From the NCBI RefSeq assembly GCF_007991495.1, contig NZ_BJYL01000015.1, forward strand, positions 62,001-126,000: a stretch of 64,000 bases of DNA, written 5' to 3'. Shown piece after piece: positions 17,367 through 24,749 of the stretch (within the stretch, counting starts at the first letter, position 1; every line of letters starts with the position of its first letter). Source of the stretch: Sporosarcina luteola. Its GTDB lineage: Bacteria; Bacillota; Bacilli; Bacillales_A; Planococcaceae. The notes below the pieces were generated by a model, which worked only from the letters and a program-made list of their open reading frames with translations, made no database searches and was not told the origin of the DNA. The translations under genes were made by a program, and so were the position numbers.

Positions 17367-17606
17367 ATGAATGAAGAAGTCAAAAACCTGTCGGATGTGC
17401 TTTTGAAAAGTCTTTATGACTACCACTTTGCGATGAACGGAGGAAGTTATAACTTGCCGAAAGCGATGTTGAATGCCGATATCAACAGCAAGTTGGCGAT
17501 TGATCATCTGATTGAGGCGGGATACGCGACTGATAGCGGGCAAGGGTCGGATCATTTGGTTTTGAATATTACACAGCAAGGCATGGATTACATCAACAAT
17601 AAATGA
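17367..17606 (+). CDS. small hypothetical protein, winged-helix-like
   Basis: A 79-residue soluble protein. The pattern of helix, KLAIDHLIEAGYATDSGQGSD and LVLNITQQGMDYI looks like a short winged-helix domain (recognition helix, then wing), but no close family is recognised. ATG 17367 has AAGGAGGG at good spacing; the longer frame starting at 17232 overlaps the ileS terminator and has no site. It is a single-gene unit with its own terminator. Confidence 0.7.
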   Translation: MNEEVKNLSDVLLKSLYDYHFAMNGGSYNLPKAMLNADINSKLAIDHLIEAGYATDSGQGSDHLVLNITQQGMDYINNK

Positions 17607-17616
17607 GGGCTTGGTG

Positions 17617-17660
17617 AGAAGCATGAGCTTTCCGATTGGGGAGTTCATGCTTCTTCTTTT
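17617..17660 (+). terminator. terminator of the AGAAGCATG family
   Basis: Arms AGAAGCATGAGCTTTCC and GTTCATGCTTCT, then a T-rich tail. It is nearly the same as the hairpins at 17210 and 21148, with a shared TTTCC/GGGGA inner part. Confidence 0.8.
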
Positions 17661-17740
17661 ATTTCTGTCAATAGACTGCGTAGATAGCAAATTACCTGTA
17701 TACTACAGTAAAAGTGATAGCGAAGGGGTGGGACTTCAAC

Positions 17741-18117
17741 ATGCAATATGATGCGAAGAATCCTGAAGAGTATTTGGAGTTGCTTGAAGACGATTGGCGA
17801 AAAGAGAAACTGCTCGCAATTCGGCAAATGATTATTACGTATGCACCTGAGTTGGAAGAGGTAATTCGCTATAAGATGTTGAATTACGGGAAAGAGGACT
17901 ATATCCTTGCGTTGAACGCGCAAAAACATTATGTCAGCCTCTATGTAGGTACGATCGATAAGGTGGAAAATGCAGAAACTCTATTGGCAGGCTATAATTA
18001 TGGAAAAAAGGTTGCATTCGCGTCAAAAAGTCGATAAAGATGGAAGAGACGGGATTGGAACAATTCATCCATAAAACGATTGATATGTGGCGAGCTGGGG
18101 AAGATACGGCTTGTTGA
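17741..18117 (+). pseudogene. DUF1801-type protein gene with a frameshift at an A-tract
   Basis: The gene encodes a DUF1801 (YdhG-like) protein, starting MQYDAKNPEEYLELLEDDWR at ATG 17741 behind GAAGGGGTG. The frame reads well to LLAGYNYGKK and then fails; shifting frame at the A6 run 18004-18009 restores GCIRVKKSIKMEETGLEQF and a normal C-terminus ending GEDTAC at 18117. As it stands the protein ends at 18037 with a short wrong tail. A change in length of the A-run is the simplest explanation, either a true mutation, a reversible slippage site or a sequencing error. Intact relatives are about 120-residue iron-chaperone-like domains of uncertain role. Confidence 0.75.
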
Positions 18118-18156
18118 TGGAATGGATAAACTGAGCAGCTTGATTGGTCCAAAAGG

Positions 18157-18183
18157 AAAAGCCATCCTCGTAGGGTGGCTTTT
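18157..18183 (+). terminator. terminator hairpin
   Basis: Arms AAAAGCCATCCT and AGGGTGGCTTTT around a three-base loop. It ends the DUF1801 gene and also faces the minus-strand membrane operon, so it may work in both directions. Confidence 0.75.
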
Positions 18184-18211
18184 GACGTTTTTCTAAGTTT
18201 CCTATCGATTA

Positions 18212-18704
18212 TTAAAAACCTGGTACTAGAAATAAAATGACCGCTACGAGGAGTGAAGAGCTTGCCCACGTTATTACGATTTTTTTCTCGATCTCCATCG
18301 AATGAGTAACTGCGATATGTACAATTGATAGAACAAAAAGATTCATGAAGAATAAAAAGTAATAGACGACAATGAGCATAATCCATGCATGTCCTGAAAT
18401 CAAATCACCTAGGGGAGTCGTAAAGAACAAAAGAATAAATAGGATGAATGAAATCATTAACCATCCTAAAATGATGATAAACATTTTATTCCATATTTTA
18501 TGTTGCATAAAGGTGTCTTCTTTTTTGGCGTAATTATATAGGAGTTGATTGCAAACCAAGAGAATAATTGAAAGGGTTATAAACAATCAATTGCTTAAAG
18601 ACGACATTTTCTATACTTACGTTTTGACTGTAATAATCAACGGCAAAAGCAAGGAGAACTAAAATCAGGACACTAACAGACTGCTTGAAGGCGTAAAATT
18701 TCAT
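18212..18704 (-). pseudogene. multi-helix membrane protein gene with a probable frameshift
   Basis: On the minus strand, ATG 18704 (overlapping the stop of the gene at 18701 by four bases, ATGA) opens a 56-codon frame with one hydrophobic segment, ending at 18534. A second frame, open from 18586 to 18212, has four more hydrophobic segments and no good start or ribosome binding site. Joined near 18586 they would give one membrane protein of about 165 residues and five helices, which suggests one frameshift. Alternatively two small proteins are made, the second starting within the first. The family is not recognised. Confidence 0.55.
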
Positions 18705-18940
18705 GATGTTTCAACTGATGATCTAGCGTTTTTCACTAAATTATTCAGTTTGTGAATACTCCAAAGGGCAAAGGTTACCGTTATAGCTGAAATGATATAT
18801 TGTAGATAGGTCGCCATTTCCTGGCCACTTTGTGAGTAAAGATTCGGTGTGTATATTACTGTTAAAATAACCCCTTTTAACATATCGGCTACCCCTAGTG
18901 AAATCAGTACAACAATGAATACCCCAATTATTTTCTTCAT
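18701..18940 (-). CDS. small two-helix membrane protein
   Basis: A 79-residue protein with hydrophobic segments at about residues 3-30 and 45-62 and a short charged tail. ATG 18940 is preceded by AAGGAGG. Its stop overlaps the start of the following membrane gene, so the two form an operon. A bacteriocin-immunity or accessory membrane role would fit such pairs, but nothing in the sequence shows it. Not recognised. Confidence 0.6.
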   Translation of the reverse strand: MKKIIGVFIVVLISLGVADMLKGVILTVIYTPNLYSQSGQEMATYLQYIISAITVTFALWSIHKLNNLVKNARSSVETS

Positions 18941-19170
18941 ATGTTTTTCCTCCTTTTCATTTTACTTACGCATTATGTATGTAAAAAGTTTCGCGATTTT
19001 ATTAACTACTGTTCATGGTTAATCTTAACGACTTGACGTATGTGGAAAATAGGAGTAATATACACTGGTTGCAGGAAAAGTTATTTTTAAATAACACTTT
19101 TTTATGCCTTGCAGTCACTAACTCAAATGACTAAAGATGAAAATTTATAAAGTAAAAGGTTGGTGTGAAG

Positions 19171-21126
19171 ATGAGAAATCTAGGAAATAAAAAAGATAAT
19201 CTTTTAAACAACTTTTTGATGATGTATTTCTTTGCTGTTTTGATGTTATGGGTTAAAACATATATCACTCAAACCTCACAATTTGAACTGGGTGTAGAAG
19301 GACCTCTTCAACAATTCCTTTTACTCCTAAATCCATTAGGTTCAGCATTGCTCTTCCTAGGAATTTCATTTCTATTTAAAGGAAAGAAAAAATATACATC
19401 ACTCCTTATTGTTTACACGCTTATGTCTATTCTTTTATATGCAAATGTCGTCTATTACCGGTTCTTTAGCGATTTCATTACATTGCCGACGCTCTTCCAA
19501 ACGCAGAACTTCGGGGATTTAGGCGGAAGTGTTCTTTCATTACTAAAATCTTATGATATCTTGTTCTTTGTCGATGTTTTTGTACTGTTTTATCTGCGCT
19601 TCTCAAGTAAGATTCAAAAGGAAGAAAATCGTGTTGGATATAAAAAAGCAACCGCAATTATTGCTGGCGCATTACTACTATCGATCATCAATCTAGGACT
19701 AGCTGAAGCCAGTCGTCCGCAATTATTAACGCGGGGCTTTGATAGAAGTTATATTGTGAAATATCTAGGAATGTATAACTACTCGATCTACGACTCGGTA
19801 GAAACAATGGCAGCCTCATCGCAGAGAGCTTTGGCGGATAGTAGTGATATTACAGAAGTGATTAACTATACTCAATCCACTTACGCCGAACCAAATGAAA
19901 CGTATTTCGGGGCAGCAAAAGGGATGAACGTCATTTATTTACATCTAGAATCATTCCAAAACTTTGTGATCAACTACAAATTGAACGGTGAAGAGGTTAC
20001 ACCATTTCTAAATTCATTAACAAAAGACGAGAATACAACATATTTCGATAACTTTTTCCATCAAACAGGGCAAGGCAAAACGTCCGATGCGGAATTCATG
20101 TTGGAAAACTCTTTATTCGGGCTCCCGCAAGGATCTGCTTTTATTACAAAAGCACAAAATACGTACCAGGCAGCCCCAAGTATTTTAAAGGATTATGGTT
20201 ATACATCAGCTGTATTTCACGGCAATAACGGCAGCTTCTGGAATCGAAATGTCATTTACAAATCATTTGGCTTCGATCATTTCTTTGACGCGAGTTATTA
20301 TGATACGAGTTCCCCGATCGACATGGCTGAATACGGATTGTTAGATAAACCTTTCTATGACCAATCTGAAAGTCTGTTGAGCTCATTGCCACAACCGTTT
20401 TATACGAAATTCATTACGGTCGGAAACCACTATCCGTATGATATGGATCAAGACTTAGTAACAATTGATAAAGCCCAAACCGGAGATGCCAGTGTTGATG
20501 ATTATTTCCAAACTGCGCGTTATACCGATGAAGCGATTGAAAAAGTCTTCACTCGATTAAAAGAACTAGGCTTATATGATAATTCGATGATTGTTCTGTA
20601 TGGCGACCATTATGGTATTTCAGATAATCATAAAAAAGCGATGGGACAAATTATGGAGAAAGAAATCACACCATATGAAAGTGCGAATTTGCAACGCGTC
20701 CCATTATTCATTCATGTTCCCGGAATGCAAGGCGGTATAAACCACACGTACGGCGGCCAAACAGACCTTCTGCCAACGTTGTTACATTTACTTGGAATTG
20801 ATACGAAAAACTTTATTCAATTCGGTTCAGATCTACTCTCTGAAGAGCATAACGAAGTGGTTCCATTTAGAAATGGCGATTTTATCAGCCCGACAATCGA
20901 TTCAATCAATGAAAAGCTTTATGATCATCAAACAGGCTTACCACTCGACGATAGCCAATTGGAGCATGCGAATACGATGAAGAAAGACGTGGATTATAAG
21001 TTGGAGCTTTCTGATAGAGTTGTGAATGGAGATTTGTTGAGATTCTATACGCCGAAAGGGTATACGTCAGTCGATCCTTCTACGTATAATTACACCGAAG
21101 ATATACATGCGACATCTAACGAATGA
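19171..21126 (+). CDS. LtaS-type lipoteichoic acid synthase family protein
   Basis: Polyglycerolphosphate synthase or primase of the LtaS family. The protein has 651 residues with five N-terminal membrane helices (up to about residue 175) followed by an extracellular sulfatase-fold domain. The nucleophile Thr is in HQTGQGKTSDAEF (about residue 298), the metal-binding Glu in HLESFQNF (about residue 265) and DHYG (about residue 481). A possible signal peptidase site, ALA before DSSD near residue 218, matches the cleavage site known for LtaS. The substrate is phosphatidylglycerol. It is a monocistronic gene with its own terminator. Bacillales carry several paralogues (LtaS, YfnI, YqgS, YvgJ), so which one this is stays open. 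Confidence 0.9.
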   Translation: MRNLGNKKDNLLNNFLMMYFFAVLMLWVKTYITQTSQFELGVEGPLQQFLLLLNPLGSALLFLGISFLFKGKKKYTSLLIVYTLMSILLYANVVYYRFFSDFITLPTLFQTQNFGDLGGSVLSLLKSYDILFFVDVFVLFYLRFSSKIQKEENRVGYKKATAIIAGALLLSIINLGLAEASRPQLLTRGFDRSYIVKYLGMYNYSIYDSVETMAASSQRALADSSDITEVINYTQSTYAEPNETYFGAAKGMNVIYLHLESFQNFVINYKLNGEEVTPFLNSLTKDENTTYFDNFFHQTGQGKTSDAEFMLENSLFGLPQGSAFITKAQNTYQAAPSILKDYGYTSAVFHGNNGSFWNRNVIYKSFGFDHFFDASYYDTSSPIDMAEYGLLDKPFYDQSESLLSSLPQPFYTKFITVGNHYPYDMDQDLVTIDKAQTGDASVDDYFQTARYTDEAIEKVFTRLKELGLYDNSMIVLYGDHYGISDNHKKAMGQIMEKEITPYESANLQRVPLFIHVPGMQGGINHTYGGQTDLLPTLLHLLGIDTKNFIQFGSDLLSEEHNEVVPFRNGDFISPTIDSINEKLYDHQTGLPLDDSQLEHANTMKKDVDYKLELSDRVVNGDLLRFYTPKGYTSVDPSTYNYTEDIHATSNE

Positions 21127-21147
21127 CATTAGCTTTATGGATAAATC

Positions 21148-21193
21148 AAAAGAAGCATGATCTTTCCCCAATGGGAATGCATGCTTCTTTTTT
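21148..21193 (+). terminator. terminator of the AGAAGCATG family
   Basis: Arms AAAAGAAGCATG and CATGCTTCTTTTTT with TTTCCCC/GGGAA inside, ending the LtaS-type gene. It is the third copy of the same stem in 4 kb. Confidence 0.85.
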
Positions 21194-21513
21194 GAATTTT
21201 AATTGGTGAAATCATAGTAAGCGTGCTGATCTCCTCAAAGGCTTCTTTGGAAGCGGAACTTTCCATTGCAACTACCTCCTTTGCTTTTTGATCTCCTTTG
21301 AAGAACTACAGCCATTTTTCAAAGTGATTGAAGAAGATCACGCCGGACGATGGATCTATTAATAGGAATGTACTAGGAATTCCACTGGACGGCAACAGTT
21401 CAAAATCAGTGATGATGAAGTTAAAAAGAGAAAGCTTCCCGATATTCCTATAGAATAGAAGATAACTGACGGGGTGAGAGAAAGGGGTTTATTTCAATTG
21501 ATAAATACACGGA
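21194..21513. other. gene-poor stretch with coding debris
   Basis: No intact gene was found. A short plus-strand frame near 21310-21365 (FFKVIEEDHAGRWIY, then stop) and a minus-strand frame of about 43 codons starting at 21265 behind GGAGG (MESSASKEAFEEIS) look like ends of lost genes. Neither is recognised. Confidence 0.35.
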
Positions 21514-22241
21514 ACGAAAAAGCTATTGGATGCAATACCATTTGACGTGATGCTTGATAACGAGGAAGAGGAAAACGAGCTGTATGCATGGCATGCCAAT
21601 TTGCTGGTGATTGATCGACGGAAGACGCTCGTGCTTATGAACAACAGCAACCGGTAATGCCATTGGAAGGGCTTTCCGTCTGGCGGCGTGTATGCGTTCC
21701 GCTCAATATGCCATTTACCGAGTTCCATGATATGCTGCAAATCCTTTTCGGGTGGACAAACAGCCATCTCCATGAGTTTTACGTGTTCGATCAAACTGAA
21801 ACGGTGGAGCCGTATTCCCACTTCTCGCCCTATCATGTCACGGGCGATTACAACCCGGTCTTGAATATCGTCATGAACGAGGACTTGATGAGCGATTCGG
21901 AAGAAGTGGAGCGGGTACTTGAGAAAGACATGCTGTTATCTGACATCATTCCGAAATATACGGTGATGAAATATATATATGACTTCGGTGACTTTTGGCA
22001 GCATGAAATTATTGTGGAGGAGATTGTGAATGACGAGACTGTGGAATCACCGATTTGCCTGGACGGCGAAGGTGATGCGCCACCTGAAGATTGCGAGGGA
22101 GAGCCGGGCTTCCGTGAGTTTTTAGCCGTTATGGGGAATCCATCCCATCCAGGGCATGCTTCCATGAAGGAATGGGCAAGGGGGCAGTTGTATCAGGGAT
22201 TTGATATGAGATTGGTGAATCATCTGTTGAGGGGGATGTGA
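21514..22241 (+). pseudogene. DUF6933/pRiA4b ORF-3 protein gene with an internal deletion
   Basis: The C-terminal part from ATG 21657 to 22241 (194 codons) is a near-complete plasmid pRiA4b ORF-3 domain, with VWRRVCVP, LFGWTNSHLHEFYV and MKYIYDFGDFWQHEI motifs. Before it, in another frame, 21514-21657 encodes TKKLLDAIPFDVML and LVIDRRKTLVLMNNSNR, which I recognise as the start of a DUF6933-type N-terminal domain seen fused to ORF-3 domains. The join lacks the second half of the first domain and the opening strand of the second, so a deletion fused them out of frame. The ORF-3 part might still be translated, but no good ribosome binding site precedes 21657. Confidence 0.7.
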
Positions 22242-22449
22242 GGTGTTTTTTTAGGAAAGGGGACACAGTGAAATTGGATCTGAGGTTTAATCACTTCCGG
22301 CTTTATTTCTTGTTGCCATTCTAACCGGATAACTTAAATAAAAGTTTTTAATGCTCAATCGATAATTAATCATCGATATGATAGACTAATAGTTGCAACG
22401 ACATATAGCGGATGGGCGGTAGGCACTCCCTTTGGAAGGGGGGGTATAT

Positions 22450-22560
22450 ATGGTGACATATGAAGCAATGAATACGATGATCCAATTTGGAATACTCATC
22501 GTAACAGCTGTGCTAGCAATTGTAGCAATCATTGCCCTAGACACCAAAAGAAAAAAGTAA
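22450..22560 (+). CDS. holin-like type I toxin peptide
   Basis: A 36-residue peptide with a single membrane helix (about residues 10-30, rich in Ile, Val and Ala), a polar start MVTYEAMNTM and a basic tail DTKRKK. This is the layout of the putative holin-like toxin family (Hol_Tox, related to TxpA/BsrG-type toxins of type I toxin-antitoxin systems). GGAAGGGGGG precedes the ATG. A bidirectional terminator follows at once, and a minus-strand promoter at 22690-22718 points back toward it, the expected source of an antisense antitoxin RNA. Toxicity is inferred from the family. Confidence 0.8.
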   Translation: MVTYEAMNTMIQFGILIVTAVLAIVAIIALDTKRKK

Positions 22561-22684
22561 CAACCCACCGCTAACGGACATGTAAGCAGGGTAGTTACTC
22601 TTTTTAATACTAACTATTCGCACTTGGCCAACCGCCTTTCAAGCGGATGTCAGTTGCGCCGGCCGGATGCTACAACATCCGGTC
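22548..22684 (-). ncRNA. candidate antisense antitoxin RNA
   Basis: Minus-strand promoter: -35 TTGACT (22713-22718) with -10 TAATAA at 17 bases spacing or TATAAT (22692-22697) at 15. The transcript would start near 22684, run toward the toxin gene and stop in the T-rich minus-strand side of the shared terminator, giving about 140 bases complementary to the 3' end of the toxin mRNA. This is the RatA/SR4-like arrangement. Ends are predicted. Confidence 0.6.
22557..22605. terminator. bidirectional terminator of the type I toxin locus
   Basis: Arms GTAACAACCC (22557-22566) and GGGTAGTTAC (22589-22598) with T-runs on both strands, CTTTTT on plus and CTTTTTTC on minus. It can end both toxin mRNA and antisense RNA. 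Confidence 0.75.
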
Positions 22685-22751
22685 ATTTCTTATTATATGT
22701 TCAGTTTACCACAGTCAAACGGATATTTCATATTATTACTTTTATCAACTA

Positions 22752-23741
22752 TTATTCAATCACCACTGCCTCCTCTTCCTTCCCCCTCTCCATATACTCC
22801 TCCCGCGATTGGGAAAGCGTCTTCCCAGTTTCTTGGTGCACAGCAAAAGCATACGTCTGGACGCTGGACCAGTCAAAAACTTCCTTCAACCACTTTTGCA
22901 TGGATTGCTCGATGCCGTTTACTTGCATATTCCCATTGGAAAGCAAAACCCTGCTATCTTCCTTGCCTTTGGCGACGATTACCTCACAAGCCTTCAAAAC
23001 TCCCCATTCAAGCATCGCGTCGATTTTCGGTAGGGTTCGTCGGGTAATCGGCTTCCGCGAAACTTATTTTGGCCTCGTTTCCGCAAAGTCGACGAAGAAA
23101 TCATTGTATGTGCTTACCGGTAATACTTTCTTTGTGCTTATGAAAAGGTCATCGTTGATTTTATAAGGAATCAGTTTATAGCAGCTAATATCTACATGAT
23201 TGCTATTCAGCCATGCGACCGCAGACAAAGTCTGCTCATCATAATCGGCAGCAACTAAGAGGATTTTCTACTTCTTATTGAAATTATTCTCGGCGTTATT
23301 CCTTTGTAGAAACTCCATGACCTTCCGAGTGCCCAGCTCCATGCTCGTAAGGGGACCATTTTCGAAGCCCTTTTCATATCGCTCAATATAAGGGGCGTAA
23401 ATTCGATTCACAAGATCCTCGACGTCTGCAATCTAGGCATAGCTCGCCGCATAGCGGATCGCCTGGAATTCAAACGCCTCTTTCCGCCCTTCGATATCTT
23501 TACGATCCCTCTTGATTTCAATTAAAACAATATTCCCTTCATGATCAATCGCCGTTAAGTCACTGATTCCATTGCTCGCATTCCGCACTTGCTTCCTGAC
23601 AATGAGCATCAATTCCTCTTTATCGCATATCATCTCAATATTTTTCCGAAGCAGCTATTCAATATCGCTTTCCTTGTAATTCAAACTGGAGAAAGTCGTC
23701 TCATCGACTTTTGCTGCATTGGTGTCTGAAATCTTGTACAT
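22752..23741 (-). pseudogene. PD-(D/E)XK nuclease with RAMA-like domain, four in-frame stops
   Basis: One reading frame of 330 codons runs from ATG 23741 to 22752 with no indel but with four internal stops: TAG 23655-23657, TAG 23433-23435, TAG 23268-23270 and TAA 23064-23066. The N-terminal half has ISDLTAID and IVLIEIKRD, the D...ExK pattern of PD-(D/E)XK nucleases (DUF91-like). The C-terminal part, IDAMLEWGVLKACEVIVAKG followed by VLLSNGNMQVNG, resembles the RAMA domain found in restriction-linked proteins. Each stop could come from a Gln codon by one C-to-T change (for example DIE-stop-LLRK). The gene is dead as read, but unusually free of frameshifts. Confidence 0.75.
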
Positions 23742-23905
23742 GTTGGGCGCCTCCGTTGTTTTCGGTATATTGACTTAATTTTACTGTAACATGAGTTTTA
23801 GGTTTATGGGAGGTTATTCCGAAATAGCAGTATTGGGGGTGTGCGGTAATTGAGCCTTTTCTCTAATCAGGTATAAAATAAAAGAGCAAAGAGGAAGTGA
23901 ATATA

Positions 23906-24142
23906 ATGGAACCAATCAAAATTGAAAATGATGAAGTGAAGAAGGCAATTCAATCTGGGCGTCCGTATATTCAAGTGGATGCGAAAAAGTACTTGCTTAT
24001 GGAAGTGGAGGTAGTAAACGAGTATGCGGCTTATGTTGTCACGGACCCGGTGGAGGAAAAACGTCTGAGGGCAACGTTGGATAGAGAGAATCCAATCCTT
24101 ACAGATGAGGAAATTAATGCAATGTTAGGGATTGATTCATGA
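23906..24142 (+). CDS. antitoxin-like small protein
   Basis: A 78-residue acidic protein (MEPIKIENDEVKKAIQ to ILTDEEINAMLGIDS). It overlaps the following RelE/ParE-like gene by four bases (ATGA), the standard coupling of type II antitoxin and toxin genes, and it is upstream as most antitoxins are. AAGAGGAAGTG lies before ATG 23906. The C-terminal DEEINAMLGI stretch is the kind of amphipathic helix that binds a toxin. The exact antitoxin family is not recognised. Confidence 0.6.
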   Translation: MEPIKIENDEVKKAIQSGRPYIQVDAKKYLLMEVEVVNEYAAYVVTDPVEEKRLRATLDRENPILTDEEINAMLGIDS

Positions 24143-24444
24143 AGGTAACCTGGCGAAGATCAGCCATCGAATCCTTGTTGGAATTGGATCTATGGAGGCG
24201 AATGATTGAGTTACCAAACGTCGCACCGCATCTGAAAGAGACTATACAAGCGTATTTCAAAAACCAAGATCTTTCTTTATATATTCCTGGCTGACCAGTT
24301 TATATTCAACAAGAGCAGGTTGACTTAAGAATGGTGCTAATTGCTCTGGGCAAGGCGGATCCGTATAAAGTTTTCTATCGGGTGGAAAAGGAGACTATCG
24401 AAATATACTTGGTTCGTCATGCTAGACAGAAGCCGGTGAAATAA
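24139..24444 (+). pseudogene. RelE/ParE-like toxin gene with an in-frame TGA
   Basis: The frame from ATG 24139 encodes 101 residues of a RelE/ParE-fold toxin: MKVTWRRSAIESLLELDLWR at the start and YKVFYRVEKETIEIYLVRHA at the end, the final strand pair typical of the family. TGA 24292-24294 interrupts it after YIPG. Restoring CGA (Arg) there would give the expected PGRPVYIQQ. The antitoxin-like gene upstream is intact. Loss of the toxin with survival of the antitoxin is the usual direction of decay. Which part of translation or replication it once targeted cannot be told. Confidence 0.7.
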
Positions 24445-24561
24445 CGACTGGTTTAGCGGTCCCCTCTTTTAACCGATTCTAACTTAACTGTGAACAGTGG
24501 GGACAAAAAGAAGAGTGTTTAGTTGCATGCTAGCACAAAAAAGGATATGACAGCAGCGGAT

Positions 24562-24609
24562 GTCTGTTGGGAAATGAACTAATTCATTTTCCAGCAGGCT
24601 TCTTTTTTA
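24562..24609 (+). terminator. terminator before the hsd operon
   Basis: Arms GTCTGTTGGGAAATGAA and TTCATTTTCCAGCAGGC around CTAA, followed by TTCTTTTTT. It separates the broken toxin-antitoxin pair from the restriction genes. Nothing else is seen in 24445-24659. Confidence 0.8.
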
Positions 24610-24659
24610 GTGTTTGTTCAAAAAAATCCGACACCTATAAGATAACCATTTAAAGTGTG

Positions 24660-24688
24660 TTGTCTGAACCTTTTTTCATTGGTATTAT
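24660..24688 (+). promoter_or_regulatory. promoter of the hsdMSR operon
   Basis: TTGTCT (24660-24665) and TATTAT (24683-24688) with 17-base spacing, 62 bases before hsdM. Confidence 0.5.
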
Positions 24689-24749
24689 AATAATAAGTCA
24701 TAGAACACTACAATTTGACTAATAGCATCTTTGAGACGGAGCGAAAATA

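Noticed and set aside
22624..23166. Plus-strand frames of 120-180 codons opposite the broken nuclease gene
   Set aside because: Ser/Leu/Phe-rich shadows of a minus-strand frame that matches a nuclease and RAMA-like domain; no start signals.
22752..23741. Stop codon reassignment to explain the four internal stops
   Set aside because: Other genes in the window use TAG and TGA as normal stops (for example TGA of hsdM), so a general reassignment is not supported.
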